Assembly: GCA_000434535.1 (NCBI GenBank)
Contig: FR878634.1
Location: 1 to 11,027, forward strand
Direction: 5' to 3'
From: Collinsella sp. CAG:166
GTDB taxonomy: Bacteria; Actinomycetota; Coriobacteriia; Coriobacteriales; Coriobacteriaceae
DNA: 11,027 nucleotides
Positions 5,948 to 11,027 of this stretch are shown piece by piece. A program made the position numbers and the translations under genes. Under the pieces are notes generated by a model, which was not told the origin of the DNA, did no database searches, and was given only the letters and a program-made list of their open reading frames with translations. Numbering within the stretch: the stretch's first letter is position 1; every line of letters starts with the position of its first letter.

Positions 5948-7168
5948 ATGGCAAATAAGAAAAAGAACTCCGAGGCCGTGCCGACGCCCGAGCAGCAGGC
6001 CCGCGCTGCCTCCAGCTCTCGCAAGAAGCAGCGCAAGACGTACGTGTCTAAGACCGTCAAGATTGTCCTGGTGGTCATCGGCGTGCTGGCGATGCTGCTT
6101 TCCGTCTCGGCCATGGCGTGCTCCGGCCTTATGTCGCAGGCAGAGGATACCTCGGGCTACAAGCTTACCGGCGGTGTGGCTGCCACTATCAACGGCACCA
6201 ACCTCACCGAGGACACCGTGACCAAGCAGATCATGAGCATGCGCACGTCCTACGGCTACACCAAGGACAAGGACTGGGCGCAGTATCTGGTCGACAACGA
6301 CCTCACGCCCAAGAAGTACCGCAAGCAACTCATCGACTCCTACACGCAGCAGATTCTGCTTCAACAGGCACAGAAGGAAAACGGCGTTACGGTGTCGGAC
6401 GAGGAGGTCGAGAAGGCTTGGAAGGACGCGTGCAAGAGCGCGGGCGGTGCCAAGGCCTTTAAGAAGACCCTCAAGACCTACGGTTATACCGAGGACACCT
6501 ACAAGGATTCGCTCAAGGAGAGCCTGGCGCAGCAGAAACTCAAGGATGCCGTCGCGCCCACGAGCAAGCCCAAGGACAGCGAGATCGTCGATTACATCAA
6601 CGAAAACCTGTCCAGCTACAACGACGCCCGCCGCTCGTCGAACATTCTGATCAAGGTTGATTCCGACGCCTCCGACGAGGACAAGGCTGCCGCCAAGGCC
6701 AAGGCGCAGGAGTGCCTGGACAAGATCAACTCCGGTGAGCTGAGCTTTGAGGACGCCGTGGAGCAGTATTCCGACGACACCGGCTCCAAGGAGAAGAAGG
6801 GCGATGTGGGTTGGGATAAGCTCACTACCTTCGTCGACAGCTACCAGACGGCGCTCGAGGGACTCAACAAGGGCGATGTGAGCGACGTGGTCGAGTCGAC
6901 GTACGGCTACCACGTCATCAAGTGCACCGACTACTTCCATGTCGATAATCAGGTTGATGACATCAACCAGGTGCCCAAGGACATCAAAAAGTACGTCTCC
7001 AACGTGGTGAAGACGCAAGCGGCCAGCACCGCGTACAGCGAGTGGCTGGAGCAGTACAAGAAGGATGCCGACATCACCGTCAACCCCATGCCCAAGGACG
7101 TACCCTATAACGTGAGTCTGAAGGGCGTCACCAAGAGTTCGACCGACGATTCGTCGAAGACTGAGTAA
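5948..7168 (+). CDS. Membrane-anchored SurA/PrsA-like parvulin peptidyl-prolyl isomerase
   Basis: This 406-residue protein is a probable extracytoplasmic foldase. A Lys/Arg-rich cytoplasmic N-terminus (1-36) leads to one membrane helix (about 37-57). C58 lies at the end in AMAC, only a poor lipobox because a Leu at -3 is missing, so I favour an uncleaved anchor. A SurA-N-like helical region follows (about 75-225). The parvulin domain spans about 230-330: SSNILIKV, FEDAVEQYSDD, KKGDVGW, LNKGDVSDVVESTYGYHVIK. The first conserved His of the parvulin site (HIL in relatives) is Asn232, while the second is kept as H322. D277 takes the place of the Pin1 catalytic Cys, as in many bacterial parvulins. 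The start at 5948 has AAAGG 7 nt upstream; an in-frame ATG at 5849 lies inside repeat DNA and would precede the basic region with unlikely sequence. It is 54 bp before yqeY. Confidence 0.88.
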   Translation: MANKKKNSEAVPTPEQQARAASSSRKKQRKTYVSKTVKIVLVVIGVLAMLLSVSAMACSGLMSQAEDTSGYKLTGGVAATINGTNLTEDTVTKQIMSMRTSYGYTKDKDWAQYLVDNDLTPKKYRKQLIDSYTQQILLQQAQKENGVTVSDEEVEKAWKDACKSAGGAKAFKKTLKTYGYTEDTYKDSLKESLAQQKLKDAVAPTSKPKDSEIVDYINENLSSYNDARRSSNILIKVDSDASDEDKAAAKAKAQECLDKINSGELSFEDAVEQYSDDTGSKEKKGDVGWDKLTTFVDSYQTALEGLNKGDVSDVVESTYGYHVIKCTDYFHVDNQVDDINQVPKDIKKYVSNVVKTQAASTAYSEWLEQYKKDADITVNPMPKDVPYNVSLKGVTKSSTDDSSKTE

Positions 7169-7173
7169 CCATG

Positions 7174-7199
7174 GGGCGGTGCTCGCGTGAGTGCCGCCC
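7174..7199 (+). other. Hairpin in the parvulin-yqeY gap
   Basis: GGGCGGTGCTC (7174-7184) and GAGTGCCGCCC (7189-7199) pair over 11 bp with two G-U pairs and a GCGT loop. No U-run follows, so it is not a standard terminator. It may tune expression between the two genes or protect the upstream mRNA's 3' end. Confidence 0.5.
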
Positions 7200-7222
7200 A
7201 CGCTATTAGAGAGGATTTGCAG

Positions 7223-7666
7223 ATGACCAACGAAGAGCTACAGAAAGAAATGATCGCGGCCATGAAGGCCAAGGACAAGGTTCGCCTGTCCATCATTCGC
7301 CAGGTCAAGGCCGAGGTGAAGAATATCGAGGTTAACGAGCGCCGCGATGTGACCGAGGAAGACGTCAACAGCATGATCAAGCGTCTGATCAAGCAGACGA
7401 GCGAGACGCTGGAGATGTCCATCAAGGCCGGCACCGACCAGGAGCGTACCGACAACCTGACCGAGCAGGTCAAGATTCTGGAGAGCCTGCTGCCCGCGCA
7501 GGTTTCGGGCGAGGAGCTCGAGGCCCTGATCGAGCAGGTCATCGCCGAGCTGGGCGCTACTTCCAAGAAGCAGATGGGCCAGGTCATGGGAGCACTCGGC
7601 AAGGCCACCGGCGGCAACTTCGATAAGCCTGCCGCGGCAAAGATCGTCGGAGCAAAGCTGGCTTAA
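7223..7666 (+). CDS. yqeY: GatB/YqeY-domain protein
   Basis: This 147-residue soluble protein matches the usual YqeY length. YqeY resembles the C-terminal tail domain of GatB, a subunit of the tRNA amidotransferase. Its own role is not firmly known. Landmarks are the N-terminal helix ELQKEMIAAMKAKDKVRLSIIRQVKAE, shown here as two parts ELQKEMIAAMKA and RLSIIRQVKAE, followed by SLLPAQVSGEEL in the middle and KKQMGQVMGALGK near the end, all typical of the family. The start at 7223 has GAGAGG about 8 nt upstream; a GTG at 7187 would extend the protein through the upstream hairpin and is unlikely. It is on the same strand as the parvulin gene and could share its transcript. A strong terminator follows. 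Confidence 0.9.
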   Translation: MTNEELQKEMIAAMKAKDKVRLSIIRQVKAEVKNIEVNERRDVTEEDVNSMIKRLIKQTSETLEMSIKAGTDQERTDNLTEQVKILESLLPAQVSGEELEALIEQVIAELGATSKKQMGQVMGALGKATGGNFDKPAAAKIVGAKLA

Positions 7667-7692
7667 GGGCCGAGCGGTACATAGTTGATGTT

Positions 7693-7727
7693 AAGGGGAC
7701 GTGACCATTGCGGTCGCGCCCCTTTTT
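7693..7727 (+). terminator. Rho-independent terminator after yqeY
   Basis: GGGGACGTGACC (7695-7706) pairs with GGTCGCGCCCC (7712-7722) over 11 bp, with one bulged A and one G-U, around an ATTGC loop. TTTTT follows at 7723-7727. Confidence 0.85.
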
Positions 7728-7741
7728 GCTGGGCTGGGCAA

Positions 7742-7811
7742 TCATTGGGGACGGGCTTAAATGAGTGCCCAATGAGCGGGTACTCATTTAAGCCCGTCCC
7801 CAATGAGTGGG
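7742..7811. repeat. Intergenic repeat element copy 5, perfect 25-bp-arm hairpin
   Basis: The arms at 7742-7766 and 7782-7806 are perfectly complementary over 25 bp and open with TCATTGGGGACGG. The 15-nt centre adds a G-U and a CCC/GGG extension, closing on a 7-nt loop. CCCAATGAGCGGG (7768-7780) recurs as CCCAATGAGTGGG (7799-7811) with one change. It starts 15 bp after the yqeY terminator U-run. Confidence 0.75.
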
Positions 7812-7823
7812 TGGAAGGTTGCG

Positions 7824-7869
7824 GGTTCTTTACGGGAATGTAGTGTGGGCTGCGGAAACGCGGTTCTTT
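7824..7869 (+). promoter_or_regulatory. Duplicated motif upstream of the ABC operon
   Basis: GGTTCTTT occurs at 7824-7831 and again at 7862-7869, each preceded by a GCG word (GCGG or CGCGG context) and followed by a CG step. The copies are 38 bp apart, and the second ends 3 bp before the TACAAT. They could be paired sites for a regulator; the evidence is sequence similarity only. Confidence 0.25.
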
Positions 7870-7872
7870 CCG

Positions 7873-7878
7873 TACAAT
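7873..7878 (+). promoter_or_regulatory. Candidate -10 box for the amino-acid ABC operon
   Basis: TACAAT lies 35 bp before the ATPase ATG and would give a leader of roughly 25-30 nt. No clear TTGACA-like -35 is seen at standard spacing. Placement downstream of a terminator and repeat element supports a new transcription start here. Confidence 0.45.
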
Positions 7879-7913
7879 AGTTCAACTCGTGTAAACGCAG
7901 GGAAGGGACATTC

Positions 7914-8645
7914 ATGGCAGACATGATCGAGATCAAGCATCTCAACAAGTACTTTGGCGACCTGCATGTGCTCAAAGATATCAATCTCACCGTCAAGCGC
8001 GGCGAGAAGCTCGTAATGATCGGGCCTTCCGGCTCGGGTAAGTCGACGCTCATCCGTTGCGTCGATTATCTGGAGGAGCCCACGTCGGGCGAGGTCGTCA
8101 TCGACGGTACGCCGCTCACCAAAAAGAATCACCTGGAGATGGCTCGCAAGTATAGTTCCATGGTGTTTCAGCAGTTCAACCTGTATCCCAACATGACGGT
8201 GCTCGGCAACCTGACGCTCGCGCCCATCAAGCTGCAAAAGAAGAGCAAGGAGGAGGCGACCGAGATCGCCATCGCCGCTCTCAAGCGCGTTGGCATGGCG
8301 CATAAGGCCGGCGAGTATCCGCAGAATCTCTCGGGCGGTCAGCAGCAGCGCATCGCCATCGCCCGTGCCCTGTGCACCAAGCAGCCCATCATCCTGTTTG
8401 ACGAGCCGACCTCGGCGCTCGACCCCGAGATGGTCCAGGAGGTTCTGGACGTTATGATTGAGCTCGCGCAGGAGGACATCACCATGATCTGCGTGACGCA
8501 CGAGATGGGCTTTGCGCGCCAGGTGGCCGACCGCGTCATCTTTATGGAGGACGGCCGCATCCTGGAGGAGGGCACGCCCGAGCACTTCTTCGATAACCCC
8601 GAGAACCCGCGCTGCCGCGAGTTCCTGTCCAAGATTCTGCACTAG
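7914..8645 (+). CDS. Polar amino-acid ABC transporter, ATP-binding protein
   Basis: This 243-residue cytoplasmic ATPase powers the importer encoded by the next three genes. All ABC motifs are intact: Walker A GPSGSGKST (37-45), Q-loop VFQQFNLYPNMTVLGNL, signature LSGGQQQRIAIARAL starting at L139, Walker B IILFDEPTSALDP with D163 and E164, and switch histidine H196 in CVTHEMGFA. The length and the FNLYPNMTVLGN and MGFARQVADR segments are typical of the GlnQ/GltL polar amino-acid group rather than other ABC importers. The ATG at 7914 has GGGAAGGG upstream; a second ATG at 7923 is too far from it. It is the first gene of the operon. Eight bases separate its stop from the binding-protein ATG. Its order before the binding protein matches gluA of corynebacterial gluABCD. 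Confidence 0.95.
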   Translation: MADMIEIKHLNKYFGDLHVLKDINLTVKRGEKLVMIGPSGSGKSTLIRCVDYLEEPTSGEVVIDGTPLTKKNHLEMARKYSSMVFQQFNLYPNMTVLGNLTLAPIKLQKKSKEEATEIAIAALKRVGMAHKAGEYPQNLSGGQQQRIAIARALCTKQPIILFDEPTSALDPEMVQEVLDVMIELAQEDITMICVTHEMGFARQVADRVIFMEDGRILEEGTPEHFFDNPENPRCREFLSKILH

Positions 8646-8653
8646 GCGCGGTG

Positions 8654-9529
8654 ATGGACATGACGGATATGACGAGGGCGGCCGTGTCGCGCCGTCACTT
8701 TTTGCAGCTGGCGGGCGCCGGCATGCTCGCGCTGACGGGGGCCGCGCTTACCGGTTGCGGCAACTCCACCAGTGGCGAGGGTTCCGACAAGGGGTCCAAG
8801 CTTGCGGCCATTAAGTCGCGTGGCCATCTGAATGCCGGCGTTAAGAAGGACGTTCCCGGCTACGGCTACTACGACACCGCCAAGGGCAGCTTTGAGGGCA
8901 TGGAAGTCGATTTGTGCTACCAGATCGCCGCTGCCGTCTTTGGCGTGAGCTACAAGGAGGCTCGCGCTCAGGAGCTTGTCGAGTTTACCGACGTAACGCC
9001 CAAGACGCGCGGCCCGCTGATCGATAACGGCCAACTTGACGTGGTCGCGGCGACCTACACCATCACCGACGAGCGCAAGAAGAGCTGGGATTTCTCGACG
9101 CCGTACCGCACCGACTACGTGGGACTCATGGTCAAGAAGCGTTCGGGCTTTACCTCGATTGAGGACCTGGACGGCAAGGTCATTGGCGTGAGCCAGGGTG
9201 CCACCACGCAGGGCCTGATCGAGCAGATGATCAAGGACAACGGCTTTAGCTGCAAGCCCGAGTTTAGGGCCTTTAGCGGCTACCCCATCATCAAGAGTTC
9301 GCTCGACGCCGGCAATATCGACGTCTTTGCCATGGACCGCTCCACGCTGGCCGGTTACATGAACGAGACCGTTGAGCTGCTGCAGCCCGAGGTCAAGTTT
9401 GGTGAGCAGGGCTACGGCGTGGCGACCAAGAAGGGCTGCGACCTTTCGGCCGTGGTCGATCAGGTGATTTGCGATCGCCTGGCCGACGGCTGGCTCGATC
9501 AAGAGGTCAAGACCTGGGGTCTTGTATAG
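8654..9529 (+). CDS. Amino-acid ABC transporter substrate-binding lipoprotein, PEB1-like, Tat signal
   Basis: This 291-residue extracytoplasmic solute-binding protein of family 3 captures the amino acid for the importer. The N-terminus has a twin-arginine motif SRRHFLQ (12-18), a hydrophobic run, and lipobox LTGC with C35, so it is probably Tat-exported folded and lipid-anchored. The mature part carries GVKKDVPGYGYYD, TPKTRGPLIDNGQLDVVAATYT, ITDERKKSWDFSTPYRTDYVG, GVSQGATTQ, and FSGYPIIKSSLDAGNIDVFA then DRSTLAGY. These closely track the PEB1a Asp/Glu-binding protein of Campylobacter, so glutamate or aspartate is the likely ligand. The start is uncertain: GTG 8651 and ATG 8654, 8660 or 8669 are all in frame and none has a strong ribosome site. 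All keep the Tat motif, so the mature protein is unaffected. Confidence 0.92.
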   Translation: MDMTDMTRAAVSRRHFLQLAGAGMLALTGAALTGCGNSTSGEGSDKGSKLAAIKSRGHLNAGVKKDVPGYGYYDTAKGSFEGMEVDLCYQIAAAVFGVSYKEARAQELVEFTDVTPKTRGPLIDNGQLDVVAATYTITDERKKSWDFSTPYRTDYVGLMVKKRSGFTSIEDLDGKVIGVSQGATTQGLIEQMIKDNGFSCKPEFRAFSGYPIIKSSLDAGNIDVFAMDRSTLAGYMNETVELLQPEVKFGEQGYGVATKKGCDLSAVVDQVICDRLADGWLDQEVKTWGLV

Positions 9530-9554
9530 GCGCATCGTCCAAGGAAGGAATCAA

Positions 9555-10301
9555 ATGCTCGAAGGATTATTTGACGCCGACCGTTGGTCGACGACATTTC
9601 AAAACATGGGGCCCTTCTGGGAGGGCTTTGGCGTGACGCTGCAGGTGGTCGTTGCCGGTCTGCTGCTGTCGCTGGTACTGGGCACGCTGCTGGGCGTGTT
9701 CTCTACCACTCGCTCGCGCGTGCTGCGCGCCATAAGCCGCGTGTACGTGGAGTTTTACCAGAACACCCCGCTGCCCGTGCAGGTGCTCTTTATGTATATG
9801 GCTGGTCCGCAGTTTTTGCAGGCCATAACCGGTGCCGACCAGCCGGTGCGCATCGCGCCGTTCGTGCTGGGCTTTTTGGGCGTGGGCCTGTATCACGCGG
9901 CCTACATTTCGGAGGTCATCCGCACTGGTATCGAGGCGGTTCCGCGCGGTCAGATGGAGGCGGCCCAGAGCCAGGGCTTCACCCGTGCGCAGGCCTACTG
10001 GTACATCGTGCTGCCCCAGACGTTCAAGATCATTTTGCCGCCGCTGTGTAACCAAGCGCTCAACCTGGTCAAGAACACGTCGGTGCTGGCGCTTGTGGCC
10101 GGCGGAGACCTTATGTACCGTTCCGACAACTTTGTGAGTCTGTACGGTTACCTGCAGGGATACATCGTCTGCTGCCTTATGTACTTCATCATCTGCTTTC
10201 CGCTCGCCATACTGGTGCAGTGGCTCGAGCGCCGCTCCAAGGAGCGTCCGCGCGGCGTGAGCCTGGCCGAGCTGGGGCTCGACAACGTAGAGGAGGCCTA
10301 G
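9555..10301 (+). CDS. Amino-acid ABC transporter permease, first of two
   Basis: This 248-residue inner-membrane permease belongs to the His/Glu/Gln/Arg importer family and pairs with the next gene's product to form the channel. About five hydrophobic segments are visible, beginning with TLQVVVAGLLLSLVLGTLLG. The cytoplasmic EAA loop, which docks on the ATPase, reads MEAAQSQGF with E135 and continues to YIVLPQTFKIILPP. The N-terminal segment FWEGFGVTLQ is typical of the family. The ATG at 9555 follows AAGGAAGGA at good spacing; the gap from the binding-protein stop is 25 nt. The end of the gene contains GAGGAGG, which serves as ribosome site for the following permease, so the two are tightly coupled. 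Confidence 0.94.
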   Translation: MLEGLFDADRWSTTFQNMGPFWEGFGVTLQVVVAGLLLSLVLGTLLGVFSTTRSRVLRAISRVYVEFYQNTPLPVQVLFMYMAGPQFLQAITGADQPVRIAPFVLGFLGVGLYHAAYISEVIRTGIEAVPRGQMEAAQSQGFTRAQAYWYIVLPQTFKIILPPLCNQALNLVKNTSVLALVAGGDLMYRSDNFVSLYGYLQGYIVCCLMYFIICFPLAILVQWLERRSKERPRGVSLAELGLDNVEEA

Positions 10302-10304
10302 CGC

Positions 10305-10943
10305 ATGGAAATCTTCAACGCGACCAACCTGCTCTACATTTGGGGCGGCTTTGTTAAGACGATCGAGATCTCGGCGCTGTCGATCTTTTTCTCACTCATC
10401 TTTGGCACGGTGCTGGCGCTCGTTAAGAGCTATGCGCCCCGCCCGTTCCGTATTTTGGTGAGCGCCTATATCGAGCTGTTCCGCTGCACGCCGAACCTGC
10501 TGTGGATTCTGTTTATCTACTTTACGGTGCAGGGTTTGGACATTGTGATTTCGACCATCGCCTTTACGCTGTTTACCAGCGCTGTTATGGCCGAGATTGT
10601 GCGCGGCGGCCTCAACTCGATTCCGCGCGGCCAGTTTGAGGCAGCGCAGAGCCAGGGCTTCGGCTTCTCTGCCACCATGCGTTACATCATTCTGCCGCAG
10701 ACGTTTAAGACGATCATTCCGGCGCTGTTTAGCCAGTGCACGACCGTCATTAAGGACAGCTCGTATCTTTCGGGCATTAACGTGGCCGAGCTCATGTACA
10801 CAGCAAACGTCGTGATGGCCCACGCGATCGACCTGTCGCAGGTGCTTATGCTCTACGGCCTGGTGTTTGCGATGTACTTTGTGCTCAACTTTGGTATCTC
10901 GCTGCTGGTCCGAGCATATCAACGCCGTATTGTGGCCGCATAG
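10305..10943 (+). CDS. Amino-acid ABC transporter permease, second of two
   Basis: This 212-residue permease is the likely heterodimer partner of the preceding one. Hydrophobic segments include ISALSIFFSLIFGTVLALV and ILFIYFTVQGLDIVIS. The EAA loop reads FEAAQSQGF with E112 and leads to YIILPQTFKTIIPALF. EAAQSQGF and LPQTFK are shared with the first permease, indicating an old gene duplication. The start lies 3 nt after the previous stop and uses a GAGGAGG inside the upstream gene, so expression is coupled. It is the last operon gene in the window; a nested hairpin follows. The order of ATPase, binding protein, permease, permease completes an importer with no missing part. Confidence 0.94.
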   Translation: MEIFNATNLLYIWGGFVKTIEISALSIFFSLIFGTVLALVKSYAPRPFRILVSAYIELFRCTPNLLWILFIYFTVQGLDIVISTIAFTLFTSAVMAEIVRGGLNSIPRGQFEAAQSQGFGFSATMRYIILPQTFKTIIPALFSQCTTVIKDSSYLSGINVAELMYTANVVMAHAIDLSQVLMLYGLVFAMYFVLNFGISLLVRAYQRRIVAA

Positions 10944-10967
10944 TCCTGCTTCCCCAAGCACGGCACC

Positions 10968-11025
10968 TTGCCCCTCAATCGTCGCTTGCGTACATTTAGT
11001 ACGCGGCGCTCCTCTTTCGGGGCAA
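10968..11025. repeat. Nested inverted repeat after the ABC operon, at the window edge
   Basis: TTGCCCC (10968-10974) and GGGGCAA (11019-11025) form an outer 7-bp pair. Inside, GCGTAC (10988-10993) and GTACGC (10999-11004) form a hairpin with an ATTTA loop. It may be a terminator whose U-run is cut off by the window end, or another repeat type. It does not share words with the five intergenic elements upstream. Confidence 0.45.
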
Positions 11026-11027
11026 TC

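Noticed and set aside
5930..7201. A 423-codon minus-strand frame opposite the parvulin gene
   Set aside because: It is the shadow of a clear gene on the plus strand, with Leu/Val/Gly-rich sequence that mirrors the Lys/Asp codons opposite.

Overview
The window is about 11 kb of GC-rich (roughly 60%), densely coding bacterial chromosome. Codon use, a Tat-type lipoprotein signal, the 4-cysteine PurF and the style of the intergenic repeats suggest a Coriobacteriia actinomycete of the Collinsella kind. That placement is inferred from pattern, not from a database search. Nothing marks the region as foreign: there is no transposase, integrase, tRNA, rRNA or CRISPR array. It reads as core housekeeping DNA with unusually decorated gaps.

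Layout. (1) 50-1279, minus strand: a polytopic membrane protein whose C-terminal half is of the CmpB / 'putative ABC-transporter type IV' kind. It diverges from the purine genes across a 294-bp shared promoter region (1280-1573). (2) 1574-5195, plus strand: purF, purM and purN, three steps of de novo IMP synthesis, closed by a good Rho-independent terminator (5227-5270). (3) 5348-5812: a stand-alone galactitol/fructose-type PTS EIIA protein with no EIIB or EIIC nearby. (4) 5948-7168: a membrane-anchored SurA/PrsA-like parvulin foldase, then 7223-7666: a GatB/YqeY-domain protein, then a terminator (7693-7727). (5) 7914-10943: a complete four-gene ABC importer for acidic or polar amino acids, in the order ATPase, binding lipoprotein, permease, permease. 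The order matches the corynebacterial gluABCD operon, and the binding protein resembles the PEB1 Asp/Glu family.

Functional links. PurF uses glutamine and PRPP, PurN uses formyl-THF and PurM uses ATP, so the first block turns PRPP toward AIR. The ABC importer brings in amino acids, probably glutamate or aspartate, which could feed nitrogen metabolism. That metabolic link is only suggestive because the two blocks have separate promoters.

The most notable non-genic content is a family of short palindromic elements in the gaps, at 1325-1357, 3243-3288, 5277-5321, 5821-5880 and 7742-7811. Three of them share the 10-mer CATTGGGGAC; the others share ACCTGCCAAAA and GACAGG. One is a perfect 25-bp-arm hairpin. 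They look like a dispersed REP- or MITE-like family, and two sit just after transcription terminators. I see no clearly novel multi-gene system here; the repeat family and a few protein oddities are the items worth a second look.
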